Assembly: GCF_030766935.1 (NCBI RefSeq)
Contig: NZ_JASERL010000006.1
Span: forward strand, 434,001-498,000
Direction of reading: 5' to 3'
DNA length: 64,000 nucleotides
From: Streptomyces sp. KL109B
Lineage (GTDB): Bacteria; Actinomycetota; Actinomycetes; Streptomycetales; Streptomycetaceae
The notes beneath the pieces were generated by a model. It ran no database searches. It had not been told where the DNA came from and saw nothing but the letters and a program-made list of their open reading frames with translations. Numbering within the stretch: position 1 is the first letter of the stretch; each line of letters opens with the position of its first letter. Positions 1 through 8,159 of the stretch are shown piece by piece. The translations under genes and the position numbers were made by a program.

Positions 1-110
1 TCGACGAGAACACGCTCATGGGTGTCATGAACGGCAAACCGGGGGTCGTCCTCGCGGACGGCCGGCACTTCTACTTCGGCCTCGAACGCGAAGCCGGCGC
101 CGCCGCATGA
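1..110 (+). CDS. C-terminal end of an unidentified protein (5' partial)
   Basis: The reading frame enters the window at base 3 and runs for 35 codons to a TGA at 108-110. The peptide ends in GLEREAGAAA. The next gene starts at the ATG at 107, so the two overlap as ATGA and are almost certainly co-transcribed and translationally coupled. Too little sequence is present to name a family. Its coupling to a zinc alcohol dehydrogenase suggests a partner in the oxidation of the same alcohol or aldehyde, but that is only inference. Confidence 0.6.
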   Translation, partial: DENTLMGVMNGKPGVVLADGRHFYFGLEREAGAAA

Positions 111-1168
111 AGACATCGGTACTGCTGTCACGCGGCGGCGCCGACACCGCCCGCACCGCCCTCGTCGAGGCCGACCTCGACGAGCCGCGCCCGCACGAGG
201 TGGTCGTCCGGATCGAGGCCGTCGGCGTCTGCCACACGGACCTCGTCACCCGCAGGGCACTCGGCGACCGCCCCGCCGTACTCGGCCACGAGGGGTGCGG
301 CGTGGTGGAACGGCTGGGCGCTGACGTCGACTCCCTGCACGTCGGGGACCGGGTCGTGATCTCCTTCGCGTCCTGCGGACGGTGCGCCCAGTGCCGCTCC
401 GGACACCCCGCCTACTGCGCCCTTGCGACCCAACTCAACAACTCGGGACGCCGCCCCGACGGCAGCCCGACGATCCGGGTGGGCGGCACCCCCGTGTTCG
501 GCGCGTTCTTCGGCCAGTCGTCGTTCGCCACGACCGCGCTCGCCGACGCCCGCGCCTGCGTCCCGGTCGGCGACGTACCGCCGTGGATCGCCGCCCCACT
601 GGGCTGCGGATTCCTGACCGGGGCGGGCGCGGTGCGCAACGTGCTGCGACCGGGGCCGGGGGACCGGGTCCTGGTGGTCGGGGCGGGCGCGGTCGGCGGC
701 GCGGCCGTGCTGACCGCGCTGTCCGAGGGCGCCGAGGTCGTCGTCGCGGAACCGGTCGCCGCGCGCCGCGCCCTCGCGACCCGGTTCGGCGCGCACGCCG
801 TGGCCTCCCTCGACGAGCCGCTCCCCTCGGTGACCCACGCCCTCGACACCACGGGCCGCCCGGAGCTGCTGCGCCGCGCCCTCGCGCTGCTCAAACCGCG
901 CGGCACGCTCGCGGTGGTCGGCCTCGGCCCCGCGAACGCCGACATCGACGTACGCGACCTGATGCTGCGCGGCCTGCGACTGCGCGGCTGCGTCGAGGGC
1001 GACGCGCAGCCGTCCCGTCTCGTGCCCGAGCTGATCGACCGCTACCAGGCGGGGCGGCTGCCGCTCGACGAGCTGGTGACGACGTACGGCCTGGGCGACT
1101 TCGACCGGGCGGTCGCGGACCAGCGGGCCGGTCTCGTGGTGAAGCCGGTGCTGCTGCCCGGGGGCTGA
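107..1168 (+). CDS. Zinc-dependent medium-chain alcohol dehydrogenase (aryl-alcohol type)
   Basis: A 353-residue cytosolic MDR-family dehydrogenase, expected to interconvert an alcohol and an aldehyde with NAD. The catalytic zinc ligands are visible as Cys42 (VCHTD) and His61-Glu62 (GHEGCG). The structural zinc site is the four cysteines 90, 93, 96 and 104. A Rossmann GAGAVG motif lies at 192-197. The C-terminal aryl-alcohol-like layout with 'PLDELVTTY' resembles benzyl-alcohol type enzymes, so an aromatic or branched alcohol substrate is plausible but not proven. The start ATG overlaps the stop of the upstream partial gene by 4 bp. All key residues are present, so it should be active. Confidence 0.88.
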   Translation: MKTSVLLSRGGADTARTALVEADLDEPRPHEVVVRIEAVGVCHTDLVTRRALGDRPAVLGHEGCGVVERLGADVDSLHVGDRVVISFASCGRCAQCRSGHPAYCALATQLNNSGRRPDGSPTIRVGGTPVFGAFFGQSSFATTALADARACVPVGDVPPWIAAPLGCGFLTGAGAVRNVLRPGPGDRVLVVGAGAVGGAAVLTALSEGAEVVVAEPVAARRALATRFGAHAVASLDEPLPSVTHALDTTGRPELLRRALALLKPRGTLAVVGLGPANADIDVRDLMLRGLRLRGCVEGDAQPSRLVPELIDRYQAGRLPLDELVTTYGLGDFDRAVADQRAGLVVKPVLLPGG

Positions 1169-1200
1169 CCGGTCCCCGTCCGGGTGCCGCCCCGGGAGCC

Positions 1201-2082
1201 TTACGGCTGGATCTTCTCCAGGTCGTCGAGGAGGGCCGGGTGGGTCGGCTGCCAGCCGAGGGCGGCGCGGGTGTGGGCGCTGCTCGCCGGCTGGTCGGTC
1301 GCGAAGATCGGGCCGAGCGGGCCGAAGTTCTCCTCCGGCACCGACTGGGCCGGGACGCCGAGCCGCCGCCCGATGACCGCGGCGATGTCCCGTACGGCAT
1401 CGCCCTCGTCGGCGACGGCGTGCCACGCGGTTCCGCCGGGGGCCTTCTCCAGGGCGAGGCGAAACAGGACGGCGGCGTCGAGGGCGTGCACGGCGGGCCA
1501 GCGCTGTGTGCCGTCGCCGGGGTAGCCGGAGACGCCGCTCTGGCGGGCGATCCGGGTGAGGAGCCCCGCGAAGCCGCCGTCGCCCTCGTTGTGGACGGTG
1601 CGCGGCAGGCGGATCGCCGAACTGCGCACGCCGCTGGAGGCGAGGCCGAGGAGGCGGTTCACCGACTCGCCGCGCCCGCCGACGGGGCCGTCCGTGGACA
1701 GCGGATCCTCCTCGGTCGAGGCCCGGCCCTCGGCCCGAGGCGTGCCCGACACCGTGACGAGCGGCTTGTCCGAGCCGACGAGGGCCTCGCCGAGCGCCGC
1801 CGTCGCGGCGCCCTCCTCCGCCACGGAGCGGGCCAGCGCCTCGGGCGAGCTGAAGTCGTTGCTGAAGGCGAGGTGCACGACGCCGTCCGCCTGCTCGGCG
1901 GCGGTGCGCAGCACATCGAGGTCGGTGAGGCCGCCGCGCAGCACGTCCGCCCCGGCGGCCCTGGCCTTGTCGGCGGAGGCCTCGGAACGGGCGAGGGCGG
2001 TGACCGTGTGTCCCGCGGCGAGCAGTTCGGAGACGACGGCGGAGCCGATGAGACCTGTACCGCCGGTGATGAAGACGCGCAT
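1201..2082 (-). CDS. Atypical SDR / NAD-dependent epimerase-like oxidoreductase
   Basis: A 293-residue Rossmann protein of the extended or atypical SDR group. The N-terminus reads MRVFITGGTGLIGSAVV, a TGGTGxxG dinucleotide site. I chose the ATG at 2082 because GGAG stands 8 nt before it and the Rossmann strand starts there; the frame stays open further upstream without a better start. The substrate is unknown. It is divergent from a TetR gene at 2203. The 120-bp gap contains two near-identical 24-bp palindromes, so it is very probably the target of that repressor. Confidence 0.85.
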   Translation of the reverse strand: MRVFITGGTGLIGSAVVSELLAAGHTVTALARSEASADKARAAGADVLRGGLTDLDVLRTAAEQADGVVHLAFSNDFSSPEALARSVAEEGAATAALGEALVGSDKPLVTVSGTPRAEGRASTEEDPLSTDGPVGGRGESVNRLLGLASSGVRSSAIRLPRTVHNEGDGGFAGLLTRIARQSGVSGYPGDGTQRWPAVHALDAAVLFRLALEKAPGGTAWHAVADEGDAVRDIAAVIGRRLGVPAQSVPEENFGPLGPIFATDQPASSAHTRAALGWQPTHPALLDDLEKIQP

Positions 2083-2119
2083 GGCGAGCTCCAGGGGTGA
2101 GGGGGAGGGAGAGAGATGG

Positions 2120-2143
2120 GTGATGCGACACATGTCGCATCAC
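2120..2143. promoter_or_regulatory. TetR operator copy 1 (24-bp palindrome)
   Basis: Perfect 11-nt arms GTGATGCGACA and TGTCGCATCAC flank a 2-nt centre. It lies 38 bp before the SDR start at 2082. An identical-arm copy lies at 2166-2189 with its centre 46 bp away. The site is probably bound by the TetR protein encoded at 2203. Confidence 0.8.
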
Positions 2144-2165
2144 CTGTCTCAATACCGTACACCCA

Positions 2166-2189
2166 GTGATGCGACATCTGTCGCATCAC
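2166..2189. promoter_or_regulatory. TetR operator copy 2 (24-bp palindrome)
   Basis: Same 11-nt arms as the copy at 2120-2143 (GTGATGCGACA / TGTCGCATCAC) around a TC centre. It ends 13 bp before the TetR start codon, a position suited to autorepression. Two exact copies in one divergent promoter region make a specific operator far more likely than chance. Confidence 0.8.
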
Positions 2190-2202
2190 TTACGATGGTC
2201 GT

Positions 2203-2784
2203 ATGCCGAGATGGAAGCCGGATGCCCGGCAGCGCCTGGTCGTGGAGGCGCTCCGCCTGTTCGCCGAGCAGGGCTACGACGACACGACGGTCGCCCAGAT
2301 CGCCGAGCGCGCGGGCCTCACGCGCAGCACCTTCCACCGGCACTTCGCCGACAAGCGGGAGATCCTCACCGCGGGCCAGAAGACCCTCAGCCGCCTCCTG
2401 GTCGAGGGCATCGGCGACGCGCCCGCCGACGCCACCCCGGTGGCCGCCGTCGCGGCGGGCCTGGAGCGCGCCTCGGGCGACATGACCTCCTTCAACCGCG
2501 AACTCGGCCCCCTGCTGCACGCGGCGATCGAGGCCAACAGGGAACTCCAGGAACGCAACGCGCTCAAGAGCATCGGCATGGCCGCCGCCATGGTCGACGC
2601 GCTCAAGGCGAGGGGTGTCGCGGAGGCCACGGCGCAGGTCGCCGCCGAACTCGGCGTCCTCGCCTTCAAGCTCGCCTTCACCCGCTGGGCCGACCCCGCC
2701 CGCGACGAGGACCCCGGCGAGCTGGCCCCGCTCGCCCTCGCGGCGCTCGAAGAGCTGCGGGCGGCGGCCGTAGAGCTGCGCTGA
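2203..2784 (+). CDS. TetR/AcrR family transcriptional regulator
   Basis: A 193-residue DNA-binding repressor. The N-terminal helix-turn-helix is visible around residues 25-50 (TVAQIAERAGLTRSTFHRHF), followed by an all-helical ligand domain without a recognisable signature. The ATG at 2203 directly follows the second palindromic operator. It is transcribed divergently from the SDR at 1201-2082 and is expected to repress both itself and that SDR. The inducer is unknown. The next gene is on the opposite strand and ends 6 bp away. Confidence 0.88.
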   Translation: MPRWKPDARQRLVVEALRLFAEQGYDDTTVAQIAERAGLTRSTFHRHFADKREILTAGQKTLSRLLVEGIGDAPADATPVAAVAAGLERASGDMTSFNRELGPLLHAAIEANRELQERNALKSIGMAAAMVDALKARGVAEATAQVAAELGVLAFKLAFTRWADPARDEDPGELAPLALAALEELRAAAVELR

Positions 2785-2790
2785 CGCGCG

Positions 2791-3234
2791 TCACTCCTCG
2801 TCGAGCTGGTGGTCGGCCCAGACGTACCCCGCCGGCAGCAACTCGGCGACAGGAGTGCTGCGCAGGCGCCCGCCCGCGCCGCCGCCGACGACGATCTCGA
2901 CGGCCGGGAAGTAGTCGAGCAGCACCTGCCGGCACCGGCCGCACGGCGGTACCACGCCACGCTCCCGGTCGCCCACCGCGACGACCGTGACCAGCTCCTC
3001 GACGCCCTGCGCGGCCGCCGTACCGAGGAGAACCAGCTCTGCGCAGGGCCCGCCCGTGAAGTGGTAGACGTTCACGGCGGTGACGATCCGGCCGTCCCGG
3101 GCGCGGCCCGCGGCGGCCATGGTGTGGTTGTCGCCGTGGCAGCGCGTGCGCGCCACGTGTGTCGCCGCCTCGACGAGTTCGTGGTCGACGGGGCGCGGCG
3201 CGGACGGGTCCGTGGCTTCGTTGTTTCGTGGCAT
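2791..3234 (-). CDS. Cytidine deaminase-like zinc hydrolase
   Basis: A 147-residue protein with the two zinc motifs of the cytidine deaminase fold: C64-A65-E66 (zinc ligand and catalytic glutamate) and P97-C98-x-x-C101. The CAE rather than HAE form is typical of small tetrameric CDAs. Members of this size include nucleoside deaminases and blasticidin-S-deaminase-like proteins, so the exact substrate is uncertain. ATG 3234 is the only good start. It diverges from the ATPase gene at 3298 over 63 bp and is convergent with the TetR gene at 2203. Confidence 0.8.
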   Translation of the reverse strand: MPRNNEATDPSAPRPVDHELVEAATHVARTRCHGDNHTMAAAGRARDGRIVTAVNVYHFTGGPCAELVLLGTAAAQGVEELVTVVAVGDRERGVVPPCGRCRQVLLDYFPAVEIVVGGGAGGRLRSTPVAELLPAGYVWADHQLDEE

Positions 3235-3297
3235 GTCACTAGTAAAGTGCCTGGCGGTACGCCCAGTTGACCGGACCACGCCGCTGAGAGGGAGCCC

Positions 3298-5277
3298 GTG
3301 AGGATCGAACTTCCGCCGGAGCCGGTGCACTTCGTCAACCGAGACGACGAGCGGGAGCGGGCACTGCGCGCGGTGGACGACTGGCAGGGGCGTTCCCGGC
3401 CGCTCATCATGTCGCTCAGCGGCCCCGCCGGACTCGGCAAGTCGGAGCTCGCGTATCTGATCGCCCGGACGGTGCGCGACCGCTACCCCGACGGCGTCCT
3501 CTCCGTCGACCTCGACGACTTCCGGCTCGACGGCGTCCTCGACCCCGCCGACGTACTGGCCCAGCTGCTGCGCTCCCTGGACGTCGAAGACGGCCTGCTG
3601 GCACGGCAGTTCAAGGCCCGCTGCAGGCAGTACTGGAGCCTGACGGCGGACCTCGGCCTCGTGCTGGTCGTCGACAACGTCCGGTACGCCTCCGAACTCG
3701 TCCCCCTGCTCCCGGCCTCCGGCGCGAGCCTGGTGATCGTCGCGAGCCATGGCCCGCTGTACGACCTGGAGGACGGCGCGGCGATCGGCCTGCCGCTGCA
3801 CCCCCTGACGGAACGCGCGGCGACCGAACTCCTCGAACTGATCGTCCGCGACGACCGGCTCGCCGAGGACCCCGCCGCCGTACGCGCGCTCGTGGGCCTG
3901 TGCGAGGGGCTGCCGACCGCCCTGCACGTCGCGGGCCGCTGGATCCGCGCGCACCGGCTGCGCCCGCTGCCCCGCCTCATGGACGAACTGCGCGGCGAGT
4001 GGAGCGAGAAGGGCGTACCGGGAGTCGAGCGAATCTGGGACACGGCGTACCACGCCCTGTCCGAACCCGCCGCCCGCCTCTACCGACTGCTGCCGCACCA
4101 CCCCACGGCCGCCTTCACACCCGACTCCGCCACGGCCCTGCTCGGCCTCGGCTCCGACGCCTGCCAAGGCGCCCTCGAAGAACTCGACCGGGCCGGAGTC
4201 CTCGACCTGCGCGCGACACCCGGCGACGGTGCGGCGGCACGCATGCGGCTGCCGGGCCCGCTGCGCGCGCACGCCCTGCGCAGGTCACGCCGCGACGCGG
4301 CGGCCGACGAGGCGCGGGAGGCGCAGGCCCGGGTGGTGCGCTGGTACGTCCGCCAGGCCCAGCGGGCCGACCTGACCGCGGCAGGCACCCGCCTGGTGGT
4401 CACCGACCGCGCCGCCCCGCTCCCCGACGCCCCCGACACACCCTTGCCGGAGGCCCCCGCCCGCGCAGCCCAATGGCTCCTCGCCGAACGACACACCTTG
4501 TTCGCCTGCGTCCGCCTCGCCCACACCCTCGGCCTGGACGCCGAAGCGGTGGCCCTGTCCGAGCCCCTGTGGACGTACGCCCTCGACCACCCCGGACAGG
4601 CCGAGGCCGTCGACGCGTTCCGGCTCGCCCGCGACGCGGCGGTCCGGCACGGCGGCAGCGCCGCCTGGCTCGTCCGCACACGCGTCCAACTGGCCCGCCA
4701 GCTCTGGGAATTGGGCGACTTCACGGAAGCCCGGAACGAACTCGACGCCGCACAGTCGGCCGCCGATCTCCTCGGCGCCACGGACACGGACCGCAAACTC
4801 ACCGCCTCCGTCCTCGAGTCCCACGGCATGCTGAAGGGCGCGCAGGGGCACTGGGCGGACGCGGTCACCGACTTCGCGGCCTCCCGCGACGTACACCGAG
4901 TCATCTCCAACCCGTACGGCGTCATGCTGCAGACCTACCGCATGGGCGAGGCACTGGCCCGCCTCGACGACACGGAGGGCGCGCACCGCCTGCTCGCCGA
5001 GGCGCACGCCTCGGCCCGGGAGCAGGGCCGCGCCCGCATGACCCTCCGCACGGGCTTCGCCCTCGCCGGCGTGCTCGCTCGACTCGACCGCAGGGACGAG
5101 GCGCGCGTCCTGTACGAGGAGTCCCTCGACGGCGCCCGCGGCCGCGGCTCCGGCTTCGACGAGGCACGGGTGCGTGACGCGATGGCCGACCTGGCGGTGG
5201 CCGACGGACGGCACGGCGAGGCGGAGGAACACCGGCGGGCCGCGCACGAGATCCGCCACCGCAACGGCCTTGCCTAG
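3298..5277 (+). CDS. STAND-type (NB-ARC-like) ATPase with TPR-like C-terminal half
   Basis: A 659-residue cytosolic protein starting at GTG 3298. The P-loop GPAGLGKS is at residues 42-49 and a Walker B-like stretch LVLVVDN follows near 120. An arginine-rich sensor region and then a long helical, TPR-like half come after it (roughly residues 350-650, with repeated A/L/R heptads such as EARNELDAAQSAADLLG). This is the architecture of actinobacterial signal-transduction ATPases of the AfsR/SARP-associated kind, but the N-terminal DNA-binding domain is absent. It probably works through a partner protein. It converges on the next gene with the two stop codons sharing a CTAG. Confidence 0.75.
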   Translation: MRIELPPEPVHFVNRDDERERALRAVDDWQGRSRPLIMSLSGPAGLGKSELAYLIARTVRDRYPDGVLSVDLDDFRLDGVLDPADVLAQLLRSLDVEDGLLARQFKARCRQYWSLTADLGLVLVVDNVRYASELVPLLPASGASLVIVASHGPLYDLEDGAAIGLPLHPLTERAATELLELIVRDDRLAEDPAAVRALVGLCEGLPTALHVAGRWIRAHRLRPLPRLMDELRGEWSEKGVPGVERIWDTAYHALSEPAARLYRLLPHHPTAAFTPDSATALLGLGSDACQGALEELDRAGVLDLRATPGDGAAARMRLPGPLRAHALRRSRRDAAADEAREAQARVVRWYVRQAQRADLTAAGTRLVVTDRAAPLPDAPDTPLPEAPARAAQWLLAERHTLFACVRLAHTLGLDAEAVALSEPLWTYALDHPGQAEAVDAFRLARDAAVRHGGSAAWLVRTRVQLARQLWELGDFTEARNELDAAQSAADLLGATDTDRKLTASVLESHGMLKGAQGHWADAVTDFAASRDVHRVISNPYGVMLQTYRMGEALARLDDTEGAHRLLAEAHASAREQGRARMTLRTGFALAGVLARLDRRDEARVLYEESLDGARGRGSGFDEARVRDAMADLAVADGRHGEAEEHRRAAHEIRHRNGLA

Positions 5278-6947
5278 ATCTCCTGTTGGGCCTCGTTGTC
5301 GGTGGCGTGGCGTACATGCAGCGGGAACGCCCGCGCGCCGATCACGCACGTGAGCCGGGGCTCGGGCGCGGTCGGCGTCTTCGTTTCCGTTTTCGTGAGC
5401 CAGGCGTGCGCGGCCGACACGGCGGCGGCCGGGTCCACGCGTGCGACGCGACCGTCCTCCCGGACGACGGGCCCGGCCTCCAGAACGTACGGGCGGTCAT
5501 GCCCGCGGACGCGCAGCAGGCAGCGCCCCGAGGGCGAGGGCAGGACGGCGGCGACCGTGCGGCACCCCGGGTACGCGGACAGGGTGTCCCGCGCCCAGCC
5601 GTCGAAGGTCCAGGTGAGCCCCGGCCCGCCGTCGCGGGGCGGGGCCTGCGGCCTTCGGTACAAGAGGCCCGCGGAACGGGCCAGTTGCTCGCTCGCCGCG
5701 CCGAGTTCCACGGCCAGGTGATGGCCGGGTGGCCCGGCTCCGGCGGGGCGGCGCGCGACGACGACTCCGTCCCCGGACTCGGTGAACTCGGCTTGTACGT
5801 CAAAGGAGTTGGGCGTGCGGGTCGGCGGCCGGGGGAGGGGGAGCGGCGCGGCGACGGGGGCGGGCCGGGCGGCCGGTGGGGTGAGGTCGAGCAGGGTGTA
5901 GAGCTCGGCGCGCAGCCGCCGCAGGGCGTCGTGGCGGTGCGCGAAGGCGGCGCCGGCGGCGGACGCCGCGGGCCCCGGCCGGTACGCGCGCAGCGCCTTC
6001 GCCACGTCGTCCGCCGGCCCCAACTCCGGTACGCCGCCCAGGAGTACGCCCATCGGGCTGCCGGTGAGGAGTTCGGCGCCGCCCCGGCAGGCGGCGACGA
6101 CGGGCCGCGTGTCGTCGGCGGCGGCGTAGTACAGCGCGGCCGAACCGTGGTCGGTGATCAGGGCGTCCGCCGCGACGAGGACGGACGCCCACTCGTCGCG
6201 CGGCCGGGGCAGCAGCAGACCCGCAGCGAGCGCGGGTTCGAGGCGCTGCGTGAGCTCGAACGAACCGAGCCTGCTCCACTCGTTGGGGTGCACGACGAGC
6301 GCCAACTGGTACTCGTCGTGCGGCAGTTGGGCGGCGAGCTCGGCCGGCAGGTCCGGGCGGCGGCAGAGGAGCGACTCGGGTCCCCAGGTGGAGGTGAGGG
6401 CGAGGAGGGTGCGCGGGCCCGTGCCGAGTGCGGACCGGTAGCGGTCACGGTGCGCGCGGGAGGCGAGGACGCGCTCCAGCGTGGGGTCGCCGACGACCTT
6501 CGCGCTGCGCGCCGCCCGCGGGGCCACCCTCGTGAGCCGGGCCACCTGGTCCGGGTGGGCGAGGGCGTGCAGCGCGATCGGCGCGGCGTCCCCGGACCGG
6601 GCCAGGTACAGCGGGTCGAGCCCGGACGCCGAGTCCGGACCCGACCCCTCGTACGGAAGGGACTTGTTGAACCCCGCCCCGTGCGGCAGCAGGACCTGCG
6701 GCCCGCGCAGCCGCCCCAGCTCCCCCTTCGGGCTCGCCACGACCACGAGGTCGTACTCCGTGCGCGTGGCCGTGTCCCACGGCACGGTGCGCGCGCCCGT
6801 CTCCTCGATGGCGGTCAGCGCGTCGGCCCCGAAGTCGGAGCCGGGGACGAGGGTGAAGCGGCGGGTGACGCGGTCGTCACCGGCGAGGGCGGGCAGCACG
6901 TCGAGGAGCCGGTAGAGCGCTACGGCCGACCGCGCGGCGAACAACAC
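5274..6947 (-). CDS. CDP-glycerol glycerophosphotransferase-like GT-B protein
   Basis: A cytosolic GT-B-like protein of 557 residues from the GTG at 6947. Motifs resembling teichoic-acid glycerophosphotransferases and related GT-B enzymes are PQVLLPHGAGFNKSLPY, TSTWGPESLL, HPNEWSR and ALITDHGSAALYYAAADDTRPVV. The last 140 residues match nothing I know. Start choice is open. GTG 6947 has GGGAG 6 nt upstream and begins right at the conserved VLFAARSAVALYRLL segment. An in-frame ATG at 7148 would add 67 residues that are mostly GRRATGD repeats encoded by a 7-bp tandem repeat. If the longer start is real, repeat-number change would shift the frame. Confidence 0.65.
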   Translation of the reverse strand: MLFAARSAVALYRLLDVLPALAGDDRVTRRFTLVPGSDFGADALTAIEETGARTVPWDTATRTEYDLVVVASPKGELGRLRGPQVLLPHGAGFNKSLPYEGSGPDSASGLDPLYLARSGDAAPIALHALAHPDQVARLTRVAPRAARSAKVVGDPTLERVLASRAHRDRYRSALGTGPRTLLALTSTWGPESLLCRRPDLPAELAAQLPHDEYQLALVVHPNEWSRLGSFELTQRLEPALAAGLLLPRPRDEWASVLVAADALITDHGSAALYYAAADDTRPVVAACRGGAELLTGSPMGVLLGGVPELGPADDVAKALRAYRPGPAASAAGAAFAHRHDALRRLRAELYTLLDLTPPAARPAPVAAPLPLPRPPTRTPNSFDVQAEFTESGDGVVVARRPAGAGPPGHHLAVELGAASEQLARSAGLLYRRPQAPPRDGGPGLTWTFDGWARDTLSAYPGCRTVAAVLPSPSGRCLLRVRGHDRPYVLEAGPVVREDGRVARVDPAAAVSAAHAWLTKTETKTPTAPEPRLTCVIGARAFPLHVRHATDNEAQQEI

Positions 6948-6977
6948 GGTCCGCTCCCGCTCCCGCTGCCGCTCTCT

Positions 6978-7061
6978 GTCGCCTGTCGCCCGTCGCCCGT
7001 CGCCCGTCGCCCGTCGCCCGTCGCCCGTCGCCCGTCGCCCGTCGCCCGTCGCCCGTCGCCC
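6978..7061. repeat. Tandem 7-bp repeat (GTCGCCC), 12 copies
   Basis: Eleven exact GTCGCCC units run from 6985 to 7061, preceded by one variant unit GTCGCCT at 6978-6984. Seven is not a multiple of three, so gain or loss of one unit would shift any frame that reads through it. It lies 31 bp upstream of the preferred GTG start of the glycerophosphotransferase-like gene, or inside the longer reading frame that starts at 7148. Confidence 0.9.
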
Positions 7062-7219
7062 GGAAATGGTCGATTCTAGTGGGTGCGGGTCGTCCGCGGT
7101 GCCGTTTCCGCAGATGGGAGCTGGTTCTTGTGCGTCGTCCGGCGACATGATCCGATCCTACCGTCGGGTGTTCCAGGGGAACCGCGTACGGCTCGGGGCC
7201 GGGGAGGGTGTGGCGGGGG

Positions 7220-7666
7220 ATGAGTGACTGGGGCGTGGCGTTGATCGCCGCGGGATCGGCGATCGCGGGCAGCGTCGTCACCGGCTGGTACGGCAGGGCC
7301 TCCGGCATCCGCCAGGCCGAGGCCGCCCGGCACGCCGGGGACCGGCAGGCGGACGCGCTGCTCACCTCGGTCCGGATGACACTCGGGGCCGAGGAGGAGC
7401 GGGCCGCCCGCGAGGTACGGCGTCGTACGTACGCGGAGTTCCTGGCGGCTGTCGAGAGCCGCGTCTCCGGTGCGGAGGACGACGCGTCGCGGCTGTACCG
7501 GGCGGCGAGCGCCGTCGCCCTCGAAGGCCCGCCGGCCGTGGCCGACGCGGCGGGCGGTGTCGTCGACGTGCTGCGCCGGCACGTGGCACCGGACGAAGTG
7601 CGGCGCGCGAAGGACGAGTTCGTCCGCGCCGCGAGGGAGGACCTGAACGGGGCGGCCGACACCTGA
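7220..7666 (+). CDS. Small hypothetical protein with N-terminal membrane helix
   Basis: A 148-residue protein. It starts MSDWGVALIAAGSAIAGSVV, a single glycine/alanine-rich membrane segment, and then turns into a charged, helical, coiled-coil-like body rich in Ala, Arg and Glu (residues 30-148). An upstream in-frame GTG at 7208 would add four residues, but its ribosome site would be too close. I recognise no family. The neighbouring gene on the opposite strand has the same plan (one N-terminal helix, then a charged helical tail), so the two may be distant relatives or partners. Confidence 0.6.
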   Translation: MSDWGVALIAAGSAIAGSVVTGWYGRASGIRQAEAARHAGDRQADALLTSVRMTLGAEEERAAREVRRRTYAEFLAAVESRVSGAEDDASRLYRAASAVALEGPPAVADAAGGVVDVLRRHVAPDEVRRAKDEFVRAAREDLNGAADT

Positions 7667-7674
7667 GGGCCGGG

Positions 7675-8082
7675 CTACGAACCGGCGATCTCCTGGCGCA
7701 GCCGCCGCGTGAAGCCGCGCAGGAGCTCCAACGCCTCCTGGTACTCGGCCCTGCGCTCCGGCATCCCCTCCGTGGGACGGATGCCCCAGACCTTCCGGGC
7801 GAGGGCGTCGGCGACGCCGACGGTGTCCTCGTCGCAGAGCAGGTAGAGCGCCGACCGGGCCTCCTGCATCCGGTTCGCCAACTCGTTGGCGCCGGGGCCG
7901 TCATCGCTCAGCCGCGAATCCTTCAGGTAGTCGATCAGCTGCACCACGGCCGTGCTGAAGCCGACGCCGGCCTTGAGCTTCTGTTCGCGCAACCACATCC
8001 GGTCCTGGCGACGAGCGGTGAACCAGGATCCGAACACGGCACCTACGAGCCCGATACCGGCCCCGAGGACCACGGACAGCAT
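7675..8082 (-). CDS. Small hypothetical membrane-anchored protein
   Basis: A 135-residue protein that begins MLSVVLGAGIGLVGAVFGSW, a single membrane helix, followed by an RRQDR-type positive stretch and a helical soluble domain (residues 25-135). A GTG at 8091 is an alternative start three codons earlier. No family is recognised. It is convergent with the similarly built small protein at 7220-7666, with 8 bp between them. Confidence 0.6.
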   Translation of the reverse strand: MLSVVLGAGIGLVGAVFGSWFTARRQDRMWLREQKLKAGVGFSTAVVQLIDYLKDSRLSDDGPGANELANRMQEARSALYLLCDEDTVGVADALARKVWGIRPTEGMPERRAEYQEALELLRGFTRRLRQEIAGS

Positions 8083-8159
8083 GCTCAGCACGGTCGCGTC
8101 ACCCGCTCTTCTGATCCCCCGGTGGTCGTCATGCGGATCAGCGTAGGACTCGACAGGCC

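Noticed and set aside
128..2152. A 674-codon minus-strand open frame across the alcohol dehydrogenase
   Set aside because: Low complexity, antisense to a gene with intact zinc motifs and out of frame with the SDR.
6978..7061. 7-bp tandem array considered as a CRISPR
   Set aside because: Units are contiguous, with no spacers, and no cas genes are present.
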